In this document: positions 29,301 through 41,344 of the stretch, one piece after another
How positions within the stretch are numbered: position 1 is the stretch's first letter
How the letters are laid out: the number at the start of each line of letters is the position of its first letter
Position numbers and translations under genes: made by a program
Origin: Myrmaecium sp. VS I D KN 1
Lineage: Eukaryota > Ascomycota > Dothideomycetes > Valsariales > Valsariaceae
Length of the DNA stretch: 64,000 nt
Reading direction: 5' to 3'
Assembly (NCBI GenBank): GCA_019775845.1
Contig: JADQAV010000028.1
Location: 186,001 to 250,000, forward strand
The notes under the pieces: model-generated
The model's input: the letters and a program-made list of their open reading frames with translations, nothing else
What the model was told of the DNA's origin: nothing
Databases searched by the model: none

Positions 29301-32300
29301 TCTTAATAAGGTCTCTAATACTCTCTAGTATTTCCTCTTTTAGGAGGTTATCCCCTTTAATTACTCTCCTTACTACTACTCTTAAGGTAATATATAAGCT
29401 CTACTCTTTTATATTATTCCTCGTATAAATTATAAGTACCTTAATAAGCGTATCGCTTATAAGGCCGAGCTTATTCTATAGTATTAGTAATAGGCTCGTA
29501 GCCTCTACTATACTATTTATAAATTAGTTAGGGCGCCTAAATAGCTTATTAGTAGGGTTTAGTTTTCCCGCTTAGTATTTAATAGTAAAGTTATATTTTA
29601 TAAGTAGTATCGCTTATTAGGCTTATCTACTACTTAGTTACTTTATATTTATAAATCTCTTAAAGTTATTATAATTAGTAATTACTTAAATAGAGTACTA
29701 GCTACTATTAAAGTAGTAATACTAGTATTTAAAGGTCGCTATAATTATAAGTAACTCTTAATTATAAGTTTTATAATTTACCTTTATATTCTTAAGCTTC
29801 CTTAACTAGTAAGCTACTAGGTATTATTAGCCCTTAGTATCTTATTATAAGAGGATACCTATAATTACGAGTTTAGATATATTTATTTTAAGCTTAATCT
29901 TTTTCCTAAGGTTAAAGTAAATAAGAACGGATACGCTTATAAAGTATTTTACTAGCTTCTTAAATATATTTTACGCGTCCTAAGTTAGCGTAAATAAGTA
30001 TATCTTAGTACTATTTTTACTATCTTTTAGTATAGCTATTAGGAGTACTACTATATAGGAGTATTAGTAGATAAATTAATAATAGAAGTTAGTAAACCTT
30101 AGAAAGATTTATAAATCTTTATATAAGGTAGGTTCTTACTACGCTATAATTATATCTACTTTATAAGGATTAGTTAATATACTATTAGTACTAATAATAA
30201 ACCTTAGGAATTCTACTTCTTCTATAAAAAACTTATATTTATTTAGTTTAGTATAGAGCTAATACTACTATAAGCGCTTAAGTACTTACTATATATATCT
30301 TATATACTCTTCTTCCCTTTCTAAGAAGATTAGGATATTATCTAGGTATACTATATAGATAATATCCGTTAGGCCTACTAGGGCCTTATTAATATATACT
30401 TAGAATATTACCGGAGTATTTATAAGGCCGAAGGGTATTACTATATACTTAAAATAGCTATATTAGGTTCGAAAGGTTATTTTCTACTTATTTCCTTCCT
30501 TAATTTAGATACTATAATATATATTATATAAGTTAAGCTTAATAAAGACGCTAGCGCTATATAGGCGATTTAAAGTCTCTAAAATTAGAAGTAGGAGGTA
30601 GTAGTTCTTCTTAATTACTTTATTAAGGCTATAGTAGTTTATATAGAGTTATAAACTATTATAAATAGGATAAGAGCGCTAGCTAAGTTAGTAAACTTTT
30701 TAATTTAGCCCTTCTTTATTATCTCGCTAAGGTAGTACTAGAGTTCTATAAGCTCCCTCCTTAAGAGGCTATATAAGGAGCTATAAGGTAGTTCCTTACC
30801 CTCTTCTAAATTAATTATATAATTAGTATATTTATAAAATAATAGTTTATCCGCTTCCTTCTCTAAGAAGATATCTATATATTTTAAGTACTTAAAGAGG
30901 ATATTAATCGCTAGTAGTACGCTGTCGCTCCTTAAGCTTATTATACTTATTTTAATACTAACGCGTTAGAGGCGTACTATTTCTTACTCTAAAATAACCT
31001 CTAAATAGACTAAGGCGTATATACTTTCTCCTTTCTTAAGAGACTTAGTAAAAGCCCCTAGACTAAATATTTAGAAGGATAAGAAGCTAAGGTACTATTA
31101 TTTTATATTTAAATTAATAATAACTCGCTTCTACTTTAGGATAGATATACTAAGGACTAGTAATATTTCTACTTTAAGATCTTTATTAATTTTATAAAAT
31201 AGCTTAGTAGTCTCCTATACTATACTTAGGTTATTATTAAGATATATACGTAACTTATATATATTATAATAGTAGATTCCTTTACTAGTAATTATTAATA
31301 ACTTAGATAGTTTAGCTATAGTAGGCTTAAGCCTTAGTTTATATATATACGCCTAGTTAATAATACTTACCTTAGCGCTACTATTAATTAGCGTACCTAC
31401 CTTAGCTTATTATTAGCTCTATAAGATCTCTATATATATTCTAATAAATATACTTACCTCTACTATTCTTTATATCTATATTAAGGTATTATTACTAACG
31501 CGTTAACTTTTCCCTCCTAAATAACTTTTACTATATTTAGGGGTATTTAGTTACTTCTACTTAAGGGACCCCTCTTAAACTAAATATAGTTCTTTACTAA
31601 ATATCTTTTTCCCTAGTAGTTATAATATATAAACTTAGGTAGCTTAGATTTTTTCTAACTTTTAGTTTATTTATATACCGCTAGTATTACGGTCGCTTTA
31701 CTTATATATAAACCTTATATTTAGAAATTCTTAGGTCCTTTAGAAGTTCTTACTTTTCTCTTTTAAATATTCCTTTCTAGACGCTATACTAGGGCTATAA
31801 AAGCGTTTCTTATTATAAGTAAGGCTTAATAATTTATTAAAGCCTCCCTTAACTTAGGATTTAGCTTAGTAAAGAAGTATATATATTTCTATTACTTTAA
31901 ATATATTTCTAGTAGTTAGCTCTTTAAATAAATAAAATAATTTATAAATATTTAAGTTATCTAGTTTTCTTTCTATCTTATATCTATATACGCTTAGAAG
32001 GTTAAGAGTTCCCTATTTACTAGATCCTTTATAAGGTTTAATAAGAAGTTTATAAACTTTATAAATATATATTCTTTAATAGTATAGCTATTCTAGCTCT
32101 CTACCTTTAAGTATTATATATCTCGCGGAGTACTCTTAAGGAACTATATTATTTATAGGATTTTTAACTTATTTAAGAAGTATATTTTAGAGTTAATTTA
32201 AAAGAATATCTTTACTAATTAAACCTATTTAGTATACTCCCTAATATTTCTCCCGTAATAGGGCTTAAGGTCTTTAATCTTAGGACGCTTATAAGTTATA

Positions 32301-32765
32301 TATACCTTACTAATAAAATATCTTTTAATTAAAGCTAGAGTTACTACTCTTTAGTTATTACTTACTTATAATTTACTAATATTAGGAGCGCGCCTAGTCT
32401 ATAGGATATAGCTAGTAAGGTCTTTTTATAGTTAGTTAATTTAATTATTAAGCTAATTCTACTATTATTCTAAAAGAGCCTTCCTCTTCTAATTAAATTT
32501 TTAAATATATTTCTTAAATACCTATAACTCTTATTATTTAGTATTATCCTCTTTAATAAATAGCTAGGATCTCTAAATTTCTATAATTTACTCTTTAATA
32601 GTATCTAGGATATATATTATTCTTATTTCTACTAATTCTCCTTCCTAATTAGAGGGTATAGATTCGCCTCTAAGTTTAAGAGGCGCTAAGCTTATATTAT
32701 ATTATATAGCCTATATTAAATATATAGTTAGGCTAGTTCCTGTTATATAATTAAAGGATTAGAAT

Positions 32766-32976
32766 TATTAGGAAATAAGTAATACTTAATATAGTTAAAT
32801 ATTAATAGAGTAGTATTACTTATAGTATATAAACTAATTCTAATAAGTTACTCCTTTTCTAACTTCCCCTAATATACTTATATATTTATACTCGCTTATA
32901 GCTTACTTATATACCTCTAGTATTATACTTAAGGTATCTATACTTTATTTAGTCCTAAGGCTCCCTAAGCCTTATA
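32766..32976 (-). repeat. LTR of the Gypsy fossil (5' LTR in element orientation)
   Basis: Begins TATTAGGAAATAAG and ends CCTTATA, a direct repeat of 26132-26342. Shared blocks include TAGTCCTAAGGCT near the right end. Confidence 0.88.
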
Positions 32977-33470
32977 TAGTTAGAACTAGTAAAACTAAAT
33001 TTAAGGTTTAAGTTATAATATTAACTTTTAGAAATTATTAACTTACTTAATACTAATTATCCTCTATTTAATAAGTATAGTCTTTTATAAAGTATAGCTT
33101 CCTTTATCTATTTAAAGGCGTAAGATATAGCTTTATAACTACTATATATTTCTAATAGCTCTTAGAAGCGAGTATCTAGTAAATTAATATAATATTATAT
33201 TCTAACTCTATTATAGTCCTAATTTCTATATAAGTTATCCGCCTATAGTTAGTACTTTAAGTAACGAAATTAATAATATAATATTTAATAAGTATTACTT
33301 CTTACTATAACTAGCTCTTTATAACCTTATTAGCTTTAAGATATATTATAATAAGTAAATATACGTATAAATCAGCTGATTTCGATATACTATTAAGATC
33401 CTGAGGATTTCTAGGCTAATCGCGATATCTAGCGATACTAAGTAGCGTTAAGTTAGCGTTGTAAATTAAT
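32977..33470. other. Right flank of the AT-rich island, unidentified
   Basis: About 490 bases, still AT-rich and TpA-rich but without a recognisable protein remnant. A perfect 14-bp palindrome AAATCAGCTGATTT lies at 33369-33382, and normal composition returns after about 33470. Confidence 0.5.
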
Positions 33471-34500
33471 ATTAGGGGCCCCTGGCTACCCCCCCCCTGA
33501 AAACACCACGCTAACCACCGGCTGCGGCAAAGGCGGTGTACATACAGTAGTGGGGCAATCAGGTAGCGAACCGAGCACCATGATGTCGGACTGACCGACG
33601 ATACTTAGTATTTACATACTGTACAATCCATCCATCGCACACCAACCAACCAATCTTACCCAGATGAGACTGTGTAGACCTCGTGATGCGCATGACAGAG
33701 GAGTTGGAACATACTCCTGCATTTCTCTCGAATGGATGAATGGATGGATGAAAGGAAGGATTGATAGAAGTCTACGATGATCGACACCAGGATGCGCCTG
33801 CCATCGCCCGCATGCCTGCATACGGATGCATACGGATGCATATCTGACAGCGGGAGGTGGCTGGCTGGCTGGCTGGCTTACTCCTACCATACCTCGATAC
33901 TGCATGCACCACAATCAGCTTGGTGAGGGGGAGGATCACACATCCACATAATCCATCCACGTCCGTAAGCAAAGTGAAATAAGCAAGACCCGATCCACAG
34001 TCGCTCACAGACAAAAGAGACTCCGAAACATCTCCTAGCCACAGGATAATATAATACTATGATAATATACTACAGTTCCTCAGCCCGCTTGACCTCAGCA
34101 ACAACTGGAGCAATAATCGAAGCAAAAGGGAATCAATGCCAGCATTTACAAATACAAAAAAGTAATAAATAGACCCGTCGAAGGAGAAGAAGAGAAAAAA
34201 GGTCGGTAGGAAGGAGGAGGATGTCACCAGCAATAGGGGGGATGAATAGAATGGAGAGAGAAAAAACGTCCGGTGGAGAAAATGAAGAGGAAGAAAAGTT
34301 TCAGAGAGAATAGAGTTGCTGGCGGCCTTCTCTTTCACTTCCGCTTCCAGCATTCCAGTCTCAGCCATCGATGAAGAAAGCAAGAAGAACAAAAGCCAAT
34401 GCAAAGAAGAAGGAAAGGATAAAAAGCAAGAGGTATCAAACAGCAAAAAGAGTCTCTTCCCCTCCTTCCAGACCAACCACACACAAACCGAGCAGAACCC
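33471..34500. other. Intergenic: island edge to 3' end of coiled-coil gene
   Basis: About 1.03 kb without a supported gene. It contains a C run near 33491, a TGCATACGGA tandem at about 33816-33840, a GGCT array at 33859-33878, and a purine-rich 3'UTR-like stretch from 34150 on. Confidence 0.55.
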
Positions 34501-36343
34501 TCACTCCGTCACCCTCCTCACCCAAATCGCGCTCGTCCCCTCGAACCCGCCCGCCCTCTCCCGTCGTCGATACGCCCGATGCAGCTTCAAGCCGATCTCA
34601 TGTTCCTCGACCCGTACCTCCTCCAGCTCCCGCTCCCACTCCTTGCGTTGCTCTTCGGCCTGCCGGCGTTGCTGCAGGGACGTCACGAGCGGGTTCTCCG
34701 TCACCTGCTTGTGCCGGTCGCTCAGCAGCCGGCTGAGATTGTTCTTTCGCAGGGATAGCGCGTCGAGCTGGCGTTCCAGCGCGCTGATCAGGTCCTTCGG
34801 ATCGCTGCCCTCTGGAGATGGGGGCGCTGGAAGGGCTTTCGTCTTGAGGGACGATGAAGTTGGCGATGTGGGGTGAGCGGAGGAGCTGACGGGTGCGGTG
34901 ACGGAGCGGTTGCGGGTGCTGTTGGGGTCGGGACTGTTCCTGGCGCTTTTCGTGCTGTGCACGCTCGGGACGGGCCGTTTACGGTCCATAATGGAGGTTC
35001 CGGGGTCCAGCTGGAAGGTCGGCAGGGGTGGTGGCGGAGATGGTGGAGGGCTTTGCTGATAATCGGTGCTTGTGGCGTAGGTAGTCCAGCTAAAGCGACT
35101 GATAGGCTCGGAAAAGTCGCGCTTCGGGACTGGTTTGCGGGAAATGACCGACTGTGGAAGGGAGTCGGTGCTGTGGTTAGGTTGCGCGCGAGGGTCCAGA
35201 GTGCTGTAGCTGGTGTTCGAACGCACTGAGAGCTGCGTGCCAGCAGGTGAGGAGATGTTTCTAGGTGGGCTGTTTAGGCCTGCTTTGAGGGGGACCACCG
35301 GTTTGATGTGCTCGTCGTCCGTGTCATTCCTGTCGTAATTCGAAACGGGCCGCGAGTCGACACCATTTGGCCGTGTCCTGAGGGTTTCCGCACTCGGTGA
35401 AGGAGTGCTGCGATGAGGAACATCTGCTTCCGCTGGAGCAAGTAAGCCACTAGCCTGTCTGTGACTGCGTGACGGAAATCGGTGCGGCGTTGATGACGGT
35501 CGATCTGCCACTGGTTCCACTAGAGCATGGCGTCCACTGGCCCCCTTCCACGGCTCCTTCGTTTTGGGTTCGATCGCCAAAGCCTTCCCGAACCGCGCCG
35601 CCTTCTCTCCAAAGGCTGATCGTTTACTCTTCTTCGGCGGTCCGGCAGAAACGTCTGTTTGTACGCCGTACAGACCGTCAAAGGGTCGGTTGCCCGAAAA
35701 AGTGTCATGTGTGTCCATTCCCGGCGCCAAGTGCGTGGTTCGCTGCTCTTCCCAATCCTCTTGCCTGGCGTTGGGTGCTTTGCGCGCGACTGGAATCTGG
35801 CTGGGGCGAGGCTGTGGCCTGGTGATCCCAAGTCCTGCTAAGGTCTCCTGCATAGGAGAGACGCTGCGGCTCCGGGAGTAGTCGTGGTAACCGTTGGACG
35901 GCTGCAGATCGGGAGAGGCTGGTGGAGATATATCGGTGTATTGGGCGGGTGTTGGAGCGTACGGGGGCTGATATTTCCAGCCTTCCTCCATCTCTGGCGT
36001 CGGCTGTGAATGGATCGAGGAGAGTGGCGTTTCGTTCGAGGTCCTGCTGTCTTGGAAGTCTATGGCAGGTGCTAGCGTTCGACTTTAGAAGGTGAGCTAC
36101 ACGATCCCGCACAGTGAAGGCTAACATAACTTACAATGGTAAGGGTGGTAACTCCGCCATCCCGTGACTAGAAACCTGCTTCACAGGTTCTGCCTTCGGC
36201 TCCGTGTTCACATTGAGTCTCTCCTTGCGCAAGTCCGAGATATTTCTTGCTCGTCCAAGGACTGCCTCGTCTGCTGTAGACTCTATGAAGATTGGCTTCC
36301 CGATCTGCCTCTCCTGGACTTTGTTTGGTCGTCGTTTCCACAT
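34501..36343 (-). CDS. Disordered protein with C-terminal coiled coil, unknown function
   Basis: Minus strand, two exons: 36343-36135 and 36046-34501 (584 aa), with an 88-nt phase-2 intron (donor GTAAGT at 36134-36129, acceptor ACAG ending at 36047). I chose ATG 36343 (MWKRRPNKVQERQIGKPIF) because the frame further upstream has no protein-like composition. Residues 1-68 are basic and mixed. Residues about 70-460 are Pro/Ser/Arg-rich and disordered, with SRSRSVSP, PPKKSKRSAFGEKAARFGKAL and proline clusters that could bind SH3 or WW domains. Residues about 480-565 form a coiled coil (DLISALERQLDALSLRKNNL ... EWERELEEVRVEEHEIGLKLH). The pattern resembles fungal cytoskeleton or polarity adaptors, but that is a guess. 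Upstream exons beyond 36343 are possible. Confidence 0.65.
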
Positions 36344-38678
36344 GATGGCTTTCTGGAAACGCAGGTTGCTGCTTATCCGTACCTCAACGTCAGCCTGTAT
36401 ATCAACAATCGCCATATTGGAACAATGAAGCCAGAAGATTGTGCGAAGTGTAAGCCAGTTGTCGATCCCACGTCTTGATGCGGCCCGATCCTGTGCACGG
36501 TCAATGAAAGCAATCCACCAGGTGGAAGTGCTTGCTCTGCTGGGCTGTTGTCTTTTAACAAGGTTACTGTAGCCCCACAACAACCTGTTGTGGGCTATGC
36601 CTTGGGCAAACGGATCTAAACGTGGCCATCAAATCAAGCTATATCCAGCTCCGTCCGCGGTTTGTCATTAAGGAGCGATGGTCCAGGGAGTATATACCAG
36701 CTTTAGGAAATCATGGCGACTCTTGAAGCTGCGCATCATGGCCGGCGAGGCGACAAACGGTCTCCGTGGCGTACCTCTATGCGTTGAAACATATTTCGGG
36801 GCGAAAGCAAAGAAGCCGGATGGCAACGGTTTGCAACCGAGCAATATGCCTTCGGACGTAGATCTTTCTGCAATATAGCGCTCACCGGAGCAGAAGCCAA
36901 CAGGGAATGCTGCGCCGCATCTGCAATCTCCGAGGTCTTCAGGGTCCGCGGAAGGGAAATCCACGAAAAAGGCCGCAGATAAAAACGGGAGAGAGAGAAA
37001 CGGACGGGCTAGAGATGCAAACAAGAAAATGATTCAACTCACGATGTAGTGATTATAGCTGTCGCCTGTCTCTCTCGTTCGGTGTGTAATGGGGTATCGT
37101 AGGAAATATGGCTGAGTGGTGAAAGGGATGGAGAATAAAGAAAAGGACGAAAACTAAGGTATGACCTCACCGGCCGCGGCGGTCGTAAGAAAATAAACAA
37201 TGCGAAACGAACGAGGGAATCAAAGGAGTGTCTCAACCGCGGCGTCGCCAACGGGCTGCGGCTCGACGTATCACCGTCTGAGAGATGCGAGAGGTGCGAT
37301 ACGGTCGGAGGAGGTAGTAGGTGGACGAGGAGCGAAGTCGAAGTGGACACCGGCGGCCAGGCCTGGGCTGTCGTCCATAGAAATCAGAAAGGAGGCTCCC
37401 GGATGCGATGGCAGGACGGCCAAGGGGGAGGAGGAGGGGGTGCGTGTGTGGGCAGCGCCGCGGGAGCAGGGCGGTTGGGTTTGAATGAATGGACGACGAC
37501 GCGAGGCTCGCTCCCCGGTACGGACGGAGGCAGATGAGCTCTGGGGGGAGAGTTTGGTGCAAAGGTGAGCTTTCTTCAGTGATGAGTTGGCCGAGGGCGT
37601 TTCAAGAAAGATCGGAGCCCAGCGTTTCAGCGCCTGAGGAACTGGGAAGGGGTTCGGAAAGGGAAGGTGCGCGCATGGATTGGCATTGGATGGCACCTAT
37701 TCATCAAAAGCGCGGGATGCCCCGGTCCTGCCCGTCCCTTCGAGCGGGAGCAGCAGCAGATCAAGCCCCAGTGATAGCCAGGCGATCCCCGCGAGGATGC
37801 GATGCCAGCCAGCAGAGCGTGCTCGGTTCAAGCTGTGCTCGGTCCGATGAGGCGGCTTTGTTTACAGACAGGAGAAAGTCTTCATGCACTACGCTATTTA
37901 TATACATACTTACCACCGTCGACTGTGTCAAAAAGGGGGTACACGCGCACTGTTTCCTGTTCATCCAGCGCTCGACCACGTAAGATAACTCCTATTGAGC
38001 TAGATACTACCTGCTACCTCAAGTATGTCGGAATCAACGCGTCCGGTCGTGTAAATGAAGGCATTCACGCGCACGCGTGAGAGTGTGGGGAACAACAGGC
38101 CAGGAACAATAAACAAAGACGCAATCGCCAATCTCCCTCCCGTCTCTTAACGTTACTGACGAACATGGCTTGACTTTATTGTTGGCGGCGGCGCATGGAC
38201 GAAGGGATCCGTATATACAGTATGTAAAGGGAAGTGAGTCTATCGAACTGCGATGAGGCCGCATTCCTGAAAATGTCGAGTTAGGAGAGGAGTAGAGTCA
38301 ACTTGACGGCAGGTTCACCGTTTGGACTGTCAATAATGCAGGCTGGCCGTTTCCCCGAGCCCTTATTCGAACGCCCTCAGGTACAGCCTTGAAGCCTAAC
38401 AGCCTGGAAGCCTAGCAGCCTCAAGGCCTCAATACCGAATCCTGAGGCACCAGAATGTAGGATGCAAGGCGACAAGGCGACAAGGCAGCCAACTGACATG
38501 GGTGGACATAGCTTCCGAGCTCCGACAAGCTGTGCTGACAATCGGCAGAGCACGAAACGACGACGTGATCACCAATCCCTTCTCCGGCCTTACCCCAGAC
38601 TCTACCGCTGCATCAACTTCACTCCCACCAGCGCACACTCTGTTTTCACACAGTCCTTCAAGCTTCCTTCAAGCTAAG
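36344..38678. promoter_or_regulatory. Long divergent intergenic region between coiled-coil gene and DAP1
   Basis: About 2.3 kb with several short overlapping open frames on both strands, none with convincing composition or start context. It may include 5'UTR exons of the minus-strand gene: GTGAGT at about 37041 (minus) looks like a donor. The CTGACTGACTGAC stretch near 38730 belongs to DAP1 intron 1. Confidence 0.4.
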
Positions 38679-39596
38679 ATGGCTGATAGTAAGTTGTTGC
38701 GTTGACCACTTTGATATGGCGTAGGCTGACTGACTGACTTCCTCCTTCAAAGCTACAGCAACCCCACCGCCAGCGGCCGAAGCGTAAGCTCTCACCTTTG
38801 TTTCCTCCATTCCTCTCTACGATTCACGATTCCGTTACGGCACATATTCCATACACTCTAGGCGCGGAGGATGGGCGTCTATCAAGCGACCAGAGAGGCC
38901 TTGCATGGTTCTGGCGCTTCGTAGCACTCCATACGTCCCACCTTTACACCTCTATCCAGCTCGTATCACTCCAGTTCAAGACCTTCCACTTCGACGTCTC
39001 CCTTACAAAAGTCCAACCCAGCACCATCCCTCACTCCTCCCATTCCCTCTCCCTGTCACAGCACCAAACGATGCAAAAGATCACCTCGCTAACCATCCCC
39101 AACCAGCGCCCCCCTCTTCACCCCCCTCAACCTGCTCCTCCTCACCACCCTCCTCTACCTCCTCTACACGCGCCTTCGCCCATCCCCCCCACAAACCACC
39201 CTGCCCAAACCCCCTCCACCAACCGTCTTCCGCACCTTCACCCCGACCACCCTCCTTCCCTACACCGGCGCCGACGGCCGCCCCGTCTACCTCGCCGTGC
39301 GCGGCAAGGTCTACGACGTCAGCGCCGGCCGCAACTTCTACGGGCCCGGCGGGCCCTACGCCAACTTCGCGGGCCGCGACGCCAGCCGTGGCCTGGCCTG
39401 CGGCAGTTTTGATGAGGAGATGTTGACGAAGGATTTGCGGGGTCCGTTGGATGCGTTGGAGGATTTGGGGGCGGAGGAGTGGGAGGCCTTAAGGGGCTGG
39501 GAGGAGAGGTTTGATGAGAAGTATTTGGTGGTGGGTAGGTTGGTGGCGGAGGGGAGTGTGGAGGCGAAGGAGGCGAGGGAGAGGGGGGAGTTGTGA
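38679..39596 (+). CDS. DAP1: DAP1/MAPR-type haem-binding membrane protein (cytochrome b5-like fold)
   Basis: Three exons: 38679-38688, 38753-38783 and 39107-39596 (176 aa). The first two are tiny (10 and 31 nt), with donors GTAAGT and GTAAGC and acceptors AAAG and CCAG; the frame closes exactly and gives MADTTATPPPAAEAAPLFTP. A single membrane anchor follows at about residues 18-34 (NLLLLTTLLYLLYTRLR), then a cytochrome b5-like domain at about 55-160: FTPTTLLPYTGADGRPVYLA, GKVYDVSAGRNFYGPGGPY and FAGRDASRGLACGSF. The Tyr residues in VYDV and GGPY are where MAPR proteins bind haem. In yeast, Dap1 is an ER haem protein that supports the cytochrome P450 Erg11 in ergosterol synthesis and azole or DNA-damage tolerance. 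Intron 2 (323 nt) is long for this genome, so its acceptor is less sure than the rest. Confidence 0.88.
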
Positions 39597-40354
39597 GGGT
39601 TGTGATGGTTGTGTCGGACTTCTTTCGGTGGGTTGGTGGGAGGAGATGGGTGTGATGATATGTTGTGCATGCCTTATGGATGAGGGGAGGACTTTGCTTC
39701 CCCCATTCCATCCGGATCTCACCACCAACTGCGGCTGGGGATAAGAAGGGTATACTGATAATGATGATGATTATACTTTTTCAACAAAAACGGATGGAAG
39801 AGAAGGGTTGGAAGGAAAGGCTAGCTACTACCTACACGAATATACACCCTACTTACTCACCTAACTCGCCTTACTCACACTGACTACGTGATACCTCGAT
39901 CACCCTGCCCTGCACTGCACTACTGCGCTATCTAACCTACTACATATCCTTGACGGCCCCTTCTTTCCTTCTTTCCTACTTTCAGCCGTCATGCTGTTCA
40001 AGCAACCATTGGGAGATGAGGTGGGATGGATGGACATACAAAGGTACAGAGCAAACACCCAAAAACCATGTCGATATTGGATGAGGTACTGAGATCTAAA
40101 GATGCTCATCGGTTATGAATATATATACGAACACATATTTGTTCAATTTTATCAATTTTATATACAGCGATCAGATTGAATCAGGCCACATCGCGAGGGT
40201 CAAATCGATCCATCATCATTTCCAACGTTCCACGTCATCAACAACCTTTAGACGGGGGAAACAACGGTATGGTACGTCGTTCCCCGCAAACGAAATCAAA
40301 AGAGAGAGGGGAAAAAGAAAATAACAAGGGGGGAGCAAAGCTCAGCCTTCCAGC
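39597..40354. other. Convergent intergenic region between DAP1 and the aldo-keto reductase
   Basis: About 760 bases holding the two 3'UTRs. Nothing else supported. Confidence 0.6.
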
Positions 40355-41344
40355 TTAAGCCTTGTTCTCATCCGCCCACACATCATATCCAAACGTATCC
40401 TTCATGTTGACGAAACGGGTGTGACGGCCCTTGGCCACGCTGTTCACCGTCTCAAAGTCCTCGTCGGACAAGTTCGGGATCTGGAAGTTGCTCTCGATGC
40501 GGGAGGGGGTGGAGCTCTTGGGCAGGACGGCGTAGCCGCGGCGGAGGCCCCAGGCGAGGAGGACCTGGGCGAGGGTGTGGCCGCTGCGGTCGGCGACGGC
40601 GTTGAGGGTCGGGTTCGTGCGGACCTTCTCGCCCGTGTTCGGCACCTGGTCCTGCGAGCCGAGCGGCGAGTAGGCTTCCGGGAGGATGTCGTGCTCCTTG
40701 CACCACTGCACCAGCTCCTCGTTCGGCAGGAACGGGTGGATCTCGACCTGGTTGACCGTCGGCTTGACCTCCGCGTAGCTGAGCAGCCTCTCGAGCTGGG
40801 GGATGGTGAAGTTGGACACGCCGATCGCGCGGGCCTTGCCGGCCTTGTACAGCTTCTCCATCGCCCGCCACGTCGGCTCGTGGTTCTCGGTGAGCTCCTT
40901 CTTGACGACGTACTTGCCGTCCGGGCCGATCTTGGGCATGTAGTTCTCGTCCTTCTCCGCCGCGATCGGCCAGTGCATCAGGAAGAGGTCGACGTAGTCC
41001 ATCTTGAGCTTCTCGAGCGAGCTGTTGAGCGACCACTCGACCTCCTCCGGCTCGTGCAGGTGGTTCCAGAACTTGGTGCAGATGAAGATGTCGCTCCGCT
41101 GCACGGACGGGTTCTCCTTCATGAAGTCGCGGATGGCGTCGCCCACCTCGGCCTCGTTCTGGTAGAACCAGGCGCAGTCGAAGTGGCGGTAGCCGGCCTT
41201 GAGGGCGGCGGTGACGGCCTTGTAGGTCTCACCGGTCGCACCCTCGTTGGCGAAGGTGCCGAAGCCGATGGCGGGGATCTTCACGCCATTGTTAAGGGTG
41301 AAGGTGAGCTTGTTGGAGACTTCGGTGGGGTTCTGGATGACCAT
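40355..41344 (-). CDS. gldB: NADP-dependent aldo-keto reductase, glycerol dehydrogenase GldB/GLD2 type
   Basis: Minus-strand single-exon gene of 329 aa, the usual AKR length. The catalytic tetrad is complete: D56 and Y61 in GYRHFDCAWFYQNE, K91 in FICTKFWN, H124 in LFLMHWPIA. The cofactor segment AVLPKSSTPSRIESNF (about 275-290) has the Lys and Arg that select NADPH, and GVSNFTIPQLERLL (about 175) is the second AKR signature. Sequence style (GFGTFANEG, EIHPFLPNEELVQWC) is closest to the GLD2/GldB group, which interconverts glyceraldehyde or dihydroxyacetone and glycerol with NADP(H) and takes part in glycerol formation under osmotic stress. Other reductase activities, such as on xylose or galacturonate-derived aldehydes, are known in the wider family. 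An AGGGG stress element lies at 41529-41533. Confidence 0.9.
   Translation of the reverse strand: MVIQNPTEVSNKLTFTLNNGVKIPAIGFGTFANEGATGETYKAVTAALKAGYRHFDCAWFYQNEAEVGDAIRDFMKENPSVQRSDIFICTKFWNHLHEPEEVEWSLNSSLEKLKMDYVDLFLMHWPIAAEKDENYMPKIGPDGKYVVKKELTENHEPTWRAMEKLYKAGKARAIGVSNFTIPQLERLLSYAEVKPTVNQVEIHPFLPNEELVQWCKEHDILPEAYSPLGSQDQVPNTGEKVRTNPTLNAVADRSGHTLAQVLLAWGLRRGYAVLPKSSTPSRIESNFQIPNLSDEDFETVNSVAKGRHTRFVNMKDTFGYDVWADENKA

Larger units (their letters stand above)
26132..32976 (-). mobile_element. Ty3/Gypsy LTR retrotransposon fossil, complete in outline, heavily RIP-mutated
   Basis: An element of about 6.85 kb bounded by two direct repeats of equal length (211 bp). Flanking 5-mers cggtt (left) and tagtt (right) are compatible with a decayed target-site duplication. 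Coding direction is minus: a purine-rich stretch lies directly inside the left LTR on the minus strand, a gag-like zinc-knuckle remnant lies near 31.7 kb, and Ty3/Gypsy reverse-transcriptase-like remnants lie at about 30.3-30.7 kb, with the RNase H and integrase portion expected at about 28-29.9 kb. So in its own direction the 5' LTR is the one at 32766-32976. It is broken throughout, by very many changes, and codes for nothing now. RIP blurs dating; all that can be said is that it postdates or abuts the mariner copy. Confidence 0.85.

Noticed and set aside
36668-37024. 118-aa minus-strand frame in the DAP1 upstream region
   Set aside because: No ATG start, no family resemblance and no splice link to a clear exon. 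It could be untranslated leader of the coiled-coil gene.
38798-39412. 204-aa plus-strand frame overlapping DAP1
   Set aside because: Wrong frame: a Pro/His/Arg-rich shadow of the DAP1 third exon and intron.
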